Assembly: GCF_004297105.1 (NCBI RefSeq)
Contig: NZ_SCVE01000020.1
Location: 62,001-126,000 of the forward strand
Direction: 5' to 3'
DNA: 64,000 bases
Source: Herbiconiux sp.
GTDB taxonomy: Bacteria; Actinomycetota; Actinomycetes; Actinomycetales; Microbacteriaceae
The notes beneath the pieces were generated by a model. It saw nothing but the letters and a program-made list of their open reading frames with translations. It ran no database searches and was not told the origin of the DNA. Positions 8,964 to 18,930 of the stretch are shown here, one piece after another. The position numbers and the translations under genes are program-made. The number at the start of each line of letters is the position of its first letter. The first letter of the stretch is position 1.

Positions 8964-9048
8964 AGACGGGCCGCATCCGGCTGCTTGGGCTAGCGTGAGG
9001 ACAGATGTGCGGAAAACGCAGTCCGTCAGCCACCCCGGAGGGACCCAC

Positions 9049-10773
<1,725 letters not shown>

Positions 10774-10855
10774 CGCTCGACCCGCCGCTCACGCGATCAG
10801 TGGTTGGCGAGTGTCGGTGAGCGCTGAGGTCGGTGGCTCAGGGCAGACTACGAGC

Positions 10856-11848
10856 ATGTCGATTATCGAGGTGCCGCTGTTCGAGATGCCCGCCGACGAT
10901 GAGCTCGCAACAGCTTCCGCGGGCGTCGCCGTGGCCGGTGCCGTCGATGAGATCGTGGTGGTCGTGGAGGTCGCACTCTTCGACGAGTCCGATATCGACG
11001 ATGCGGATGAGACGCCGCGCGCCCACACGTCGACCGCTGCGGTCGCCACGGCCGCGCCCGACCGCGAGGCGCGGTCCGGCGCATCCGCCGAGCCGGTCGC
11101 CGTGGCGGTGCTCGATCACGAGGTCGAGCGGCCGATGGTGCTGGATGCGCCGATGCCCGCGTGGGCCGAGAGGCTGGCGGTGTTCGATCTCGAGACCACG
11201 GGAATCGATGTCGAGACCAGTCGTATCGTCACGGCGAACGTCAGTCTCCTCGATGCCGACGGTGTGATCGAGCACCGCTCCGACTGGCTGGCCGATCCGG
11301 GCGTCGACATCCCCGAGCAGGCCACGGCGGTGCACGGCGTCACCACGGCACGGGCCCAGGCGGAGGGCCGGCCGGCCCGGGAGGTCGTCGCCGAGATCGT
11401 GGCGTCATTGCGCGAAGCCCTCGCCGACGGCTACGCCCTCGTGGTCTACAACGCCCCCTACGACTTCACGCTGCTCGACCGCGAGGCGCGCCGCCACGAC
11501 GTGGCCCCGCTCGAGACGGTCTCCCCCGTCATCGACCCGCTCGTCATCGACAAGCAGGTCGACCGCTACCGCAAGGGCAAGCGAACGCTCACCGCCGCAT
11601 CCGACTACTACGGAGTGTCGCTCACCGACGCTCACGACGCCGGCGCCGACGCGGTCGCCGCCGGTCGCGTGGCACAGGCGATCGCCCGTCGTTATGCCGC
11701 GGAGCTCGACCTCTCGGCCAGCGACCTGCACGACGCTCAGTCGGCCTGGCACGATGCCCAGTGCGACAGCTTCGAAGACTACATGCGCCGCACGCGCGAC
11801 CCCGCGTTCACGGCCCGCCGCGGCTGGCCGGCGGTCGCCCGCCCCTGA
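10856..11848 (+). CDS. DnaQ-like 3'-5' exonuclease (DEDDh) with N-terminal extension
   Basis: 330 residues. The catalytic domain begins near residue 100: FDLETTG gives Asp111 and Glu113, then HGVT, YNAPYDFTLL (third Asp), and AHDAGADA near 260 gives His and the last Asp, a full DEDDh set. This matches exonuclease/polymerase epsilon-subunit-like proteins involved in proofreading or repair. About 100 residues of acidic, Ala/Val-rich, probably disordered sequence precede it, holding two similar motifs, EVPLF at 5-9 and EVALF at 38-42. An in-frame ATG at 11153 would remove the extension, so the true start needs proof. Confidence 0.85.
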   Translation: MSIIEVPLFEMPADDELATASAGVAVAGAVDEIVVVVEVALFDESDIDDADETPRAHTSTAAVATAAPDREARSGASAEPVAVAVLDHEVERPMVLDAPMPAWAERLAVFDLETTGIDVETSRIVTANVSLLDADGVIEHRSDWLADPGVDIPEQATAVHGVTTARAQAEGRPAREVVAEIVASLREALADGYALVVYNAPYDFTLLDREARRHDVAPLETVSPVIDPLVIDKQVDRYRKGKRTLTAASDYYGVSLTDAHDAGADAVAAGRVAQAIARRYAAELDLSASDLHDAQSAWHDAQCDSFEDYMRRTRDPAFTARRGWPAVARP

Positions 11849-11864
11849 GCGGCGCCCGCTCCGT

Positions 11865-11943
11865 CTGAAACGACGGAGTTTCAGGCGAAATTCGGCCGAC
11901 GGCGGAGTCTGAGTCCGAATCCGCCGACATGTTCCGTCGTTTC
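11865..11943. repeat. Nested inverted repeats after the exonuclease gene
   Basis: Three overlapping palindromes: CTGAAAC/GTTTCAG (11865-11871 with 11878-11884), CGGCGGA/TCCGCCG (11900-11906 with 11920-11926), and an enclosing pair GAAACGACGGA/TCCGTCGTTTC (11867-11877 with 11933-11943). They lie between the convergent exonuclease and L31 genes and could end the exonuclease transcript. Confidence 0.55.
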
Positions 11944-11997
11944 TGGCCACCCCGGTGCTGCGTCCTCACGTACGGTGCGAAGCCCCGAACACGAAGA

Positions 11998-12023
11998 ACC
12001 CCGCCGGCCGAGGCCGACGGGGT
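11998..12023 (-). terminator. Intrinsic terminator of rpmE
   Basis: Stem of 11 pairs plus one mismatch with a three-base loop, followed on the minus strand by a T-rich stretch (TTCTTCG). It lies about 30 bases beyond the L31 stop. Confidence 0.75.
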
Positions 12024-12054
12024 CATCCGTGCGTGTGATTGCGGAAAGCGTGAG

Positions 12055-12315
12055 CTACTTGATGGCTCCGCCGAAGCCCTTGTAGCGGGTGTTGAACTTC
12101 TCGACGCGACCGGCGGAGTCGAGGATGCGCTGCTTGCCCGTGTAGAACGGGTGCGACTCCGACGAGATCTCGACATCGATGACCGGGTAGGTGTTGCCGT
12201 CTTCCCACTCGATGGTCTTCGCCGACGAGACGGTCGAACGGGTGAGGAACGTGGCGCCGGACGCGAGGTCGCGGAAGACCACGGGAGCGTACTCGGGGTG
12301 GATGTCAGTCTTCAT
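12055..12315 (-). CDS. rpmE2: 50S ribosomal protein L31 type B
   Basis: 86 residues beginning [14 protein letters not shown] and ending FGGAIK. It has the type B pattern (SHPFYTGKQ, a longer middle, KFNTRYKGF) and no cysteines, so it does not bind zinc. In bacteria with both forms, such cysteine-free paralogues replace zinc-binding L31 when zinc is short. No Zur gene or clear Zur box is seen nearby. Confidence 0.95.
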   Translation of the reverse strand: MKTDIHPEYAPVVFRDLASGATFLTRSTVSSAKTIEWEDGNTYPVIDVEISSESHPFYTGKQRILDSAGRVEKFNTRYKGFGGAIK

Positions 12316-12400
12316 AGTGGTGTCCTTGATTCACAGCATGGGGAGTGGAACAGATGAAATCGGCGGCCAGACGGGCCAGCTAGAGAGTTTAGCAGATAGC

Positions 12401-13183
12401 TCACGCCGCGCGGGCGGAATAGCGACCGTCTTCTTCGCTCAGTGTGATGGGCAGCCCGAACGTGGTCTCGAGGTTGGCGGATGTCAGCACCTCATCGATG
12501 GGGCCGGCCGACACGATGCCACTCTTGTTGAGCAGCAGGGCGTGCGTGAAGCCCACCGGGATCTCCTCGACGTGGTGCGTCACCATCACGATCGCCGGTG
12601 CCTCAGGAGCCGAAGCGTAGCCGCCGAGCAGCTGAAGCAGCTCCTCGCGGGCACCGAGGTCGAGGCTGGCGGCGGGCTCGTCGAGCAGCAGCAGCTCGGG
12701 GTCGGTCATGACCGACCGGGCGATCTGCACGCGCTTCTGCTCGCCGTCGCTGAGCGAGCCGAAGAGCCTGTCGGAGAGGTGGTCGAGCTTCCACTCGGTG
12801 AGCACGCGCTGGGCGCGTCGCATGTCGATGTCTTCGTATTCCTCGTTCCACCGGCCGGTGACCGAGTACGCCGCGGTGAGCACGACGTTCAGCACGGTCT
12901 CGTTGGCCGGGAAACGACGGGCCATCGCGCTCGAGGCGAACCCGACGCGCGGCCGCAGCTCGAAGAGATCGACCTGGCCGAGAGTGCCCTCGAGAACCTG
13001 CACGACTCCACCCGAGGGATGGCTCATCGCTGCGGCGATCTGCAGCAGCGTGGTCTTGCCCGCGCCGTTCGGCCCGAGCACCACCCAGCGCTGATCGCCA
13101 TCCACTTTCCAGTTCACGGATTCGAGGATGCGATTCCCATCGCGGACAACGGAAACGTCTTCGAGATCGAGCACTGTGGGCAT
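12401..13183 (-). CDS. ABC transporter ATP-binding protein (stand-alone)
   Basis: 260-residue single ABC ATPase. Walker A GPNGAGKTT is at 37-45, the signature is LSDGE at 144-148 rather than LSGGQ, Walker B LLLLDEP ends at 170, and the switch His is in MVTHHVEE. No permease or binding-protein gene is adjacent. The overall look is that of the ModF/YlmA-like ATPases annotated in many actinobacteria, whose partner is unknown. The 186 bases upstream (13184-13369) show nothing I can support. Confidence 0.85.
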   Translation of the reverse strand: MPTVLDLEDVSVVRDGNRILESVNWKVDGDQRWVVLGPNGAGKTTLLQIAAAMSHPSGGVVQVLEGTLGQVDLFELRPRVGFASSAMARRFPANETVLNVVLTAAYSVTGRWNEEYEDIDMRRAQRVLTEWKLDHLSDRLFGSLSDGEQKRVQIARSVMTDPELLLLDEPAASLDLGAREELLQLLGGYASAPEAPAIVMVTHHVEEIPVGFTHALLLNKSGIVSAGPIDEVLTSANLETTFGLPITLSEEDGRYSARAA

Positions 13184-13369
13184 GAGAAAAGACTATCGGA
13201 GCCAGCATCCCGCCAAGACGTCGGCACGCACTCTCACCAACACCCGTCCACGAGAACGAGAACCGCGGGCTGTGCTCGACGGCCCAGGGCTGCGCAGTCG
13301 CCGCGGAAAGAATCAGCCCTCGACCCTACGAGCAACAAGCGGGAGGGATTGCGTGAGTGCCCCGCGGCC

Positions 13370-14551
13370 TCACACGAGCGACTTGTAGATGCCCACCGTT
13401 TGCTCGGCGATTCGTGACCACGAGAACTCCGCTTCGGCGCGGCGGCGGCCCGCTCGACCCATCTCGGCGGCCCGGGCCGGGTCGGAGAGCATGTCGGTGA
13501 GCGCCGCCGCCAGGTCGGACACGAAGCGGTCGGGGTCGGTCGGGGTGCCCGTGCCGTCCTGCAGCTGGTCGATCGGCACGAGCAGGCCCGTCACGCCGTC
13601 GTCCACCACCTCCGGGATGCCGCCCGTCGCGGTGCCCACCACGGGCAGCCCGCAAGCCATGGCCTCGAGGTTCACGATGCCGAGGGGCTCGTAGACCGAG
13701 GGGCACACGAACACGGTGGCGGCGGTCAGAACCGCGGCGAGCTCGGGCTGCGGCAGGATCTCCTCGATCCAGATGATGCCCGTGCGCGTCTCCTGGAGGG
13801 TGCGCACCGCCGAGCTCACCTCCTCGAGGATGGCGGGCGTGTCGGGCGCACCCGCGCACAGCACCACCTGCACGTCGGAGGGCAGCATCGCGAGCGCGCG
13901 CAGCAGATACGGCAGACCCTTCTGCCGCGTGATCCGCCCCACGAACACCACGGTGGGGCGCGACGGGTCGATGCCGAGCCGGGCGAGTACCGACGGGTCA
14001 TCCGTCGGGCGCCATTTCTCGAGGTCGATGCCGTTGTAGACCGTGGTGACCTTCTGCTCGTCGAGCGCCGGGTACGAGCGCAGGATGTCGCGGCGCATGC
14101 CGTCGCTCACCGCGATCACCGCATCCGCCGACTCGAACGCGTCTTTCTCGATGAGCGACGAGATGCGGTAGCCCCCGCCGAGCTGTTCGGCCTTCCACGG
14201 GCGTAACGGCTCGAGTGAGTGCGCCGACACCACGTGCGGCACATCGTGGAGAAGAGCGGCGAGCCGGCCGGCCGCGTTGGCGTACCAGGTGTGCGAGTGC
14301 ACGAGGGATGTGCCGATGACGGCCTGGGCGATCTGCAGATCGACGCCGAGCGTCGTGAGCGAGGGGTTCGCGCCCTGCAGCTCGTCGGGAACCTGGTAGG
14401 CGAAGACGCCGGGCTCGTCGCGCGGAGCGCCGAAGCACCGCACCATCACGTCGAGGTGCGTGCGGAGGCCCTTCACGAGCTCCGCGACGTGCACTCCGGC
14501 ACCTCCGTAGACCTCGGGCGGATACTCTCGGGAAATCACATCGACTCGCAT
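13370..14551 (-). CDS. glgA: Glycogen synthase, actinobacterial GT4 type
   Basis: 393 residues starting MRVDVISREYPPEVYGGAGVH, the hallmark of the actinobacterial GlgA/GlgM family. The E-x7-E motif is within YEPLGIVNLEA near 295-303. In mycobacteria the homologue (GlgM) uses ADP-glucose to make maltose-1-phosphate for GlgE, so that role is as likely as chain elongation; choosing between them is inference. It is divergent from glgC across 48 bases, and there is no ribosome binding site before the ATG. Confidence 0.9.
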   Translation of the reverse strand: MRVDVISREYPPEVYGGAGVHVAELVKGLRTHLDVMVRCFGAPRDEPGVFAYQVPDELQGANPSLTTLGVDLQIAQAVIGTSLVHSHTWYANAAGRLAALLHDVPHVVSAHSLEPLRPWKAEQLGGGYRISSLIEKDAFESADAVIAVSDGMRRDILRSYPALDEQKVTTVYNGIDLEKWRPTDDPSVLARLGIDPSRPTVVFVGRITRQKGLPYLLRALAMLPSDVQVVLCAGAPDTPAILEEVSSAVRTLQETRTGIIWIEEILPQPELAAVLTAATVFVCPSVYEPLGIVNLEAMACGLPVVGTATGGIPEVVDDGVTGLLVPIDQLQDGTGTPTDPDRFVSDLAAALTDMLSDPARAAEMGRAGRRRAEAEFSWSRIAEQTVGIYKSLV

Positions 14552-14599
14552 AGTTGAACGGTAGTACCACGCGGCCGAAACCTCATTATGGTTGGGGGT
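14552..14599. promoter_or_regulatory. 48-bp divergent promoter region of glgA and glgC
   Basis: A minus-strand TACCGT box at 14558-14563 lies six bases before the glgA ATG. A plus-strand TATGGT at 14587-14592 lies seven bases before the glgC ATG. Neither gene has a usable Shine-Dalgarno at normal spacing, so both transcripts are probably leaderless, with overlapping upstream elements. Confidence 0.45.
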
Positions 14600-15844
14600 A
14601 TGGCACCATCAAAGAAGATCTTCGGCATCGTTCTGGCCGGAGGTGAGGGCAAGCGCCTCATGCCCCTCACGGCCGACAGAGCCAAGCCCGGCGTCCCGTT
14701 CGGGGGCGGCTACCGCCTCATCGACTTCGCACTGTCGAACCTCGTGAATTCCGGCCTGCGGCAGATCGTGGTGCTCACCCAGTACAAGTCGCACTCCCTC
14801 GACCGCCACGTGTCGCAGACCTGGCACCTCGACGGTCTGCTGAACTCGTACATCGCCTCGGTGCCTGCTCAGCAGCGCCTCGGCAAGCGCTGGTTCAGCG
14901 GCTCGGCCGACGCCATCCTGCAGTCGCTCAACCTCATCCGTGACGAGAAGCCCGACATCGTGGTCGTGGTGGGTGCCGATCACGTCTACCGCATGGACTT
15001 CGAGCAGATGATCCAGGCCCATATCGAATCGGGCAAGGGGGCGACGGTGGCCGCCATCCGGCAGCCGATCGAGCTGAGCGACCAGTTCGGGGTCATCCAG
15101 ACCGATCCCGACGACGCCACCCTCATCACCGAATTCCTCGAGAAGCCGAAGGATGCCACGGGCCTCGCTGATGCGCCGCACGAGGTTCTGGCCTCCATGG
15201 GCAACTACATCTTCGACGCCGACCAATTGATCGAGGCCGTCATCCGCGACGGCGAGAAACCCGAGTCGAGCCACGACATGGGCGGCGACATCATCCCCGC
15301 CTTCGTGGCCGCCGGCAACGCCGCCGTCTACGACCTCAACCGCAACGACGTACCCGGTTCCACCGACCGTGACCGCTACTACTGGCGCGACGTGGGAACC
15401 ATCGACTCGTTCTACGACGCCCACCAAGACCTCATCTCGGCCCTGCCGGTGTTCAACCTTTACAACGAGCGCTGGCCCATCTACACGCAGCAGCTCAACT
15501 CGCCGCCCGCCAAGTTCGTGCGCGACAGCAAAGGCAACCCCGGTGTCACCGTGGAGTCGATCGTGTCGCTCGGATGTCTCATCTCGGGTGCGCGGGTCGA
15601 GGGCAGTGTCGTGGGCCCCTGGACCATCGTCGACTCGGGTGCCCTCGTGCAGCAGTCGGTTCTCTTCGACCGCGTGCACATCGAACCCGACACCATCGTG
15701 CGCCGGGCTATTCTTGACAAGAACGTCGTCGTGTCGGCCGGCGCCCAGGTGGGCGTCGATCCGGATCGCGACCGGGAGCGCGGCTTCACGGTCACCGATT
15801 CCGGAATCACCGTGGTCGGCAAGGGAGTGCGCGTCGTTCCCTAG
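14600..15844 (+). CDS. glgC: Glucose-1-phosphate adenylyltransferase
   Basis: 414 residues. The N-terminal nucleotidyltransferase motif [11 protein letters not shown] and AKPGVPFGG near residues 14-40 bind ATP and allosteric effectors; [11 protein letters not shown] near 120 is the metal/sugar-phosphate site; the C-terminal third is a left-handed beta-helix. It makes ADP-glucose for the neighbouring GlgA. ATG 14600 is preferred over an in-frame start four codons upstream because conservation begins there. Confidence 0.95.
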   Translation: MAPSKKIFGIVLAGGEGKRLMPLTADRAKPGVPFGGGYRLIDFALSNLVNSGLRQIVVLTQYKSHSLDRHVSQTWHLDGLLNSYIASVPAQQRLGKRWFSGSADAILQSLNLIRDEKPDIVVVVGADHVYRMDFEQMIQAHIESGKGATVAAIRQPIELSDQFGVIQTDPDDATLITEFLEKPKDATGLADAPHEVLASMGNYIFDADQLIEAVIRDGEKPESSHDMGGDIIPAFVAAGNAAVYDLNRNDVPGSTDRDRYYWRDVGTIDSFYDAHQDLISALPVFNLYNERWPIYTQQLNSPPAKFVRDSKGNPGVTVESIVSLGCLISGARVEGSVVGPWTIVDSGALVQQSVLFDRVHIEPDTIVRRAILDKNVVVSAGAQVGVDPDRDRERGFTVTDSGITVVGKGVRVVP

Positions 15845-15856
15845 GGGCGGAGTGAC

Positions 15857-16558
15857 ATGAGGTCAGAGGTGCTGGAGCACGAGGCATCCGAGGCCCGGTC
15901 GCTGGGCGGGCAGCTCGCGTCGGCGCGCTTCCTCGTGGTGCTCGACGTCGACTCGACCCTGATCGAGAACGAGGTCATCGAGATGCTCGGCGACCTCGCC
16001 GGGTGCCATGCGCAGGTGGCCGAGATCACCGAGCGCGCCATGCGCGGCGAGCTCGACTTCGCCCAGAGCCTTCAGGCCCGTGTCGCCCTGCTCGAGGGCC
16101 TCTCCGACACCTGCTTCGAGGAGGTGCGCAGCCAGATCCGCGTGACCGCCGGGGTTCCCGAGATGATCGCCGCCCTCCACGCCGACGGCAGCCTCGTGGG
16201 CGTGGTCTCCGGTGGTTTCCACGAGGTGCTCGACCCGCTGGCCGAAGAACTCGGCCTCGACCACTGGCGGGCCAACCGTCTGGGCGTGATGAACGGCCGG
16301 CTCACCGGCGAGGTCTCGGGCCCCATCATCGACCCCCAGAGCAAAGCCGACGCCCTCATGGAATGGGCGGATGCCCGAGCAATCCCGCTCGCGCGGACCG
16401 TCGCGGTGGGAGACGGCGCCAACGACCTCCGCATGATGGAGGTGGCGGGTCTCTCCGTGGCCTTCGACGCCCGCCCCCTGGTGCGCCAGCAGGCCGACCT
16501 CGTCATGGACGAGCGCGACCTCAGCCAGCTCCTCCCCCTCCTGGGCCTCCGAGGCTGA
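15857..16558 (+). CDS. serB: Phosphoserine phosphatase
   Basis: 233-residue HAD-superfamily phosphatase completing L-serine synthesis. Motif I is DVDST with nucleophile Asp30 and Asp32, followed by the substrate-binding LIENEVIEML. Motif II is the Ser of VVSGGF near 117, and motif III is Lys163 with GDGAND at 185-190. It has no N-terminal ACT domain, so it is the short form. It starts 12 bases after glgC, with GGGCGGAG as ribosome binding site. Confidence 0.93.
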   Translation: MRSEVLEHEASEARSLGGQLASARFLVVLDVDSTLIENEVIEMLGDLAGCHAQVAEITERAMRGELDFAQSLQARVALLEGLSDTCFEEVRSQIRVTAGVPEMIAALHADGSLVGVVSGGFHEVLDPLAEELGLDHWRANRLGVMNGRLTGEVSGPIIDPQSKADALMEWADARAIPLARTVAVGDGANDLRMMEVAGLSVAFDARPLVRQQADLVMDERDLSQLLPLLGLRG

Positions 16559-16573
16559 CCGACCCCGACCGAC

Positions 16574-16622
16574 TTGCCACACGTTGTGGCAAGTGGCGCC
16601 GGGTGGCCACAACGTGTGGCAA
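16574..16622. terminator. 17-bp perfect inverted repeat downstream of serB
   Basis: Arms 16574-16590 and 16606-16622 are exact reverse complements with a 15-base spacer. Each arm is itself nearly palindromic (TTGCCACA ... TGTGGC). It sits between convergent serB and fabG and can end both transcripts. Confidence 0.65.
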
Positions 16623-16686
16623 CTCGAGTGCATCGCTCACGCCGCCATCGATCGACGTGACGCGAACTGTTGGGCCGAGGGGCGAC

Positions 16687-16705
16687 TTGCCACAACTTGT
16701 GGCAA
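16687..16705. repeat. Third TTGCCACA palindrome
   Basis: A 19-bp palindrome with 9-bp arms and one central base. It is closely related to the two arms of the 16574-16622 hairpin and shares the flank CGACTTGCCACA with its first arm. It lies 12 bases from the fabG stop. Confidence 0.6.
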
Positions 16706-16717
16706 CCCGAGGGAGGG

Positions 16718-17440
16718 CTAGTGCCCCATTCCGAGGCCACCGTCGACAGGGATGACGGCCCCCGTGATGTACGCGGCGTCGTCGCTCGCGAGCCAGGCCA
16801 CCACCTTCGCGACCTCGGAAGCCGACCCGTACCGCCCCGCCGGAATGTTCTTCTTGTACTCGGCCTGCTGCGCCTCGGGAAGCTCGGCCGTCATGTCGGT
16901 CTCGATGAATCCGGGTGCCACGACGTTCGCGGTGATCCCCCGGGCGCCGAGTTCGCGCGAGATCGATCTGGCGAAGCCCACGAGGGCGCTCTTCGACGAG
17001 CTGTAGTTGACCTGTCCGGCCGACCCGTAGAGCCCGACAACGCTCGAGATCAGCACGATCCGACCGAAGCGGGCCTTCAGCATGCCCTTCGAGGCCCGCT
17101 TCACCACGCGGAACGCTCCCGTGAGGTTCGTGTCGATCACCGAGGTGAAGTCGTCTTCCGACATGCGCATTAACAGCGTGTCGCGAGTGATCCCGGCGTT
17201 CGCCACCACGACCTCCACCGGTCCGAGCTCCGCCTCAATGGCGTCGAAGGCCGCATCGATGGATGCGCCGTCGGTGACGTCGCCGGCGACGGTGAGGGCG
17301 CCATCCGGCCCCCCGGTGCCCGAGCGCGAGGTCACGGCCACCCGGTGGCCCTGGGCCACGAACTCCTCGGCGAGGGCGTAGCCGATGCCTCGGTTGCCTC
17401 CGGTGATGAGAACGGTGCGGGGTGTGGTCGTGGTGCTCAC
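16718..17440 (-). CDS. fabG: 3-oxoacyl-ACP reductase (short-chain dehydrogenase)
   Basis: 240 residues. GGNRGIG at 14-20 is the Rossmann TGxxxGxG motif, NAG at 81-83 follows, and the catalytic set is Ser133, Tyr146 and Lys150. PVDGGLGMGH at the C-terminus is typical of FabG. It should reduce 3-ketoacyl-ACP with NADPH in fatty-acid elongation. It starts at GTG 17440; a TAAGCT box on the minus strand (17484-17489) could be its -10. Many SDRs look alike, so the exact substrate is by family resemblance. Confidence 0.85.
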   Translation of the reverse strand: MSTTTTPRTVLITGGNRGIGYALAEEFVAQGHRVAVTSRSGTGGPDGALTVAGDVTDGASIDAAFDAIEAELGPVEVVVANAGITRDTLLMRMSEDDFTSVIDTNLTGAFRVVKRASKGMLKARFGRIVLISSVVGLYGSAGQVNYSSSKSALVGFARSISRELGARGITANVVAPGFIETDMTAELPEAQQAEYKKNIPAGRYGSASEVAKVVAWLASDDAAYITGAVIPVDGGLGMGH

Positions 17441-17524
17441 GGGAGGGCGGTCCTAACTTCGAGGTGACTGCGGTGCGGGTACCAGCTTAGAAGCAGTCGG
17501 TGAAGCGTAGGCTATGGGCACATC

Positions 17525-17854
17525 ATGAAGCAGTCCGCTCAGTCCGTCACCAGCATCCCTCGCTCTCCCGAAGACGAGCGGCGATCGCGTATGACCAAAT
17601 ACCTCGTTACCATGGGCATCCGCATCGTGTGCCTCGTGCTCATGCTGTTCGTGCAGGGCTGGTGGCTCGCGGTGTGCGCGGCTGGCGCCATCCTCCTTCC
17701 CTACTTCGCCGTGGTCCTCGGCAATGTCGGCACCTCCTGGGTGAGTCATGCCGAGCGGCCCACCGCGATCGAGGTCTACCGCCGCCCCGACGGGCCCGCG
17801 GGTGCGGCCGGCCCGGCCGGTTCGGTGGGGCCCGAGACAGGCCCGCGTCCGTGA
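17525..17854 (+). CDS. DUF3099-family membrane protein
   Basis: 109 residues. The conserved start QSVTSIPRSPEDERRSRM is followed by two adjacent hydrophobic segments at about 25-45 and 47-68, then a Pro/Gly/Ala-rich tail. This matches the actinobacterial DUF3099 family, of unknown function. It is first of a tight plus-strand unit: its stop overlaps the start of the next gene, which in turn overlaps the SURF1 gene. A TAGGCT at 17508-17513 could be its -10. Confidence 0.85.
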   Translation: MKQSAQSVTSIPRSPEDERRSRMTKYLVTMGIRIVCLVLMLFVQGWWLAVCAAGAILLPYFAVVLGNVGTSWVSHAERPTAIEVYRRPDGPAGAAGPAGSVGPETGPRP

Positions 17855-18069
17855 TCTCGCTCGGTCTCGAACCCGGCGCGGAGGAGTGTTCGCGGGCAGG
17901 ATGCCGCGCGGCGGCGCAGTGGCGGATCGAGTGGCGCAACCCCAAGATCCACACGGAAGACCGCCGCAAGATCTGGCTGGCGTGTGAGGAGCACGTGGAC
18001 TTCCTCCGTGAATTCCTCGGCGCGCGTGACTTTCCTCTCGAGGTGCTCCCGCAGAAGGCGAGCGCGTGA
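17851..18069 (+). CDS. Small conserved Cys/His protein, function unknown
   Basis: 72 residues from GTG 17851, whose GTGA overlaps the DUF3099 stop. It has CSRAGC near residues 11-16, then WRIEWRNPKIH and ACEEH near 43-47, so two cysteines followed by Cys and His could form a small zinc site. No signal or membrane segment is seen. It sits between a DUF3099 gene and SURF1 with overlaps at both ends, so translation is coupled and a link to the SURF1 membrane protein is possible but only inferred. Confidence 0.75.
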   Translation: MISLGLEPGAEECSRAGCRAAAQWRIEWRNPKIHTEDRRKIWLACEEHVDFLREFLGARDFPLEVLPQKASA

Positions 18070-18905
18070 TGGGGTGGCGCTTTCTTCTCTCCCGTCGCTG
18101 GGCGGGCTACCTGGCTCTCACGATCGTGTTCGCCCTGGTGTGCGTGCTGCTCGCGATGTGGCAGCTGGCCCGGCGCGATGAGGCCGTGGCAGAGATCAAC
18201 CGCGTCGCGGCGAACTTCGATGCCGAGCCGACACCACTGGCCGATGTGCTGCCCGAACTCGACTCCTACGACGTCTCACAGGAATGGCTCACCGTGTCGA
18301 TGACCGGCACCTACCTCGTCGACGACCAGGTTCTCGTGCGCAACCGCCCGCTCGGCGGCGACGTCGGCTTCGACGTTCTCGTGCCGTTCCGGCTCGAGAA
18401 CGGCGACGTGTTCATCGTCGACCGCGGCTGGGTGCCCACGGGCCAGGAGCAGGATGTGCCGGATGCCATCCCCGCCGCTCCCACGGGCACGGTGACGGTC
18501 GTCGCCCGGCTGAAGGCGGGCGAACCGCACCTCGACAACCGGGGCGCGGTCGCGGGTCAGATCGCCACGATCGAACTCCCGGTGCTCGCCGACCAGGTCG
18601 GCCTGCCCACCTACACGGCGGCCTACGGTCTGCTCGCGTCGGAGGATCCGGCTCCCGCGGAGCGCCCCACCGCCGTCACGAAGCCGCAACCGGATGAGGG
18701 TGCCCACCTCTCGTACACGTTCCAGTGGTTCTGCTTCGGCCTGCTGGGCTTCGTCGGTCTCGCATACATCGTGCGCCAGGAGTACCGGCGCATCAACGAA
18801 GACGACCCCGAGGAGCAGGAACGCGCGGCGGAGCGCGAGCGTAAGAAGCGTGCGAAGAAGTCGGACGCCGACGTCGAAGACGAGATCCTCGACACGAGGA
18901 ACTGA
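18066..18905 (+). CDS. SURF1-family cytochrome oxidase assembly protein
   Basis: 279 residues. One membrane helix is near the N-terminus (about 9-30), followed by a large extracytoplasmic domain with the family pattern VRNRPLGGDVGFDVLVPF and VDRGWVPTG, and a second helix near 220-240. The C-terminal tail is strongly charged (Glu/Arg/Lys). SURF1 proteins help insert haem a into cytochrome c oxidase, which fits the ctaA/ctaB genes elsewhere in the window. It starts at GTG 18066 or ATG 18069, overlapping the preceding stop. Confidence 0.9.
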   Translation: MMGWRFLLSRRWAGYLALTIVFALVCVLLAMWQLARRDEAVAEINRVAANFDAEPTPLADVLPELDSYDVSQEWLTVSMTGTYLVDDQVLVRNRPLGGDVGFDVLVPFRLENGDVFIVDRGWVPTGQEQDVPDAIPAAPTGTVTVVARLKAGEPHLDNRGAVAGQIATIELPVLADQVGLPTYTAAYGLLASEDPAPAERPTAVTKPQPDEGAHLSYTFQWFCFGLLGFVGLAYIVRQEYRRINEDDPEEQERAAERERKKRAKKSDADVEDEILDTRN

Positions 18906-18930
18906 TCCGAACGGAACCGAGCGGGCGCTC

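Noticed and set aside
18066..18905. SURF1 frame disrupted by the upstream overlap
   Set aside because: The overlaps with the preceding small gene are normal stop-start couplings; the SURF1 protein is full length.
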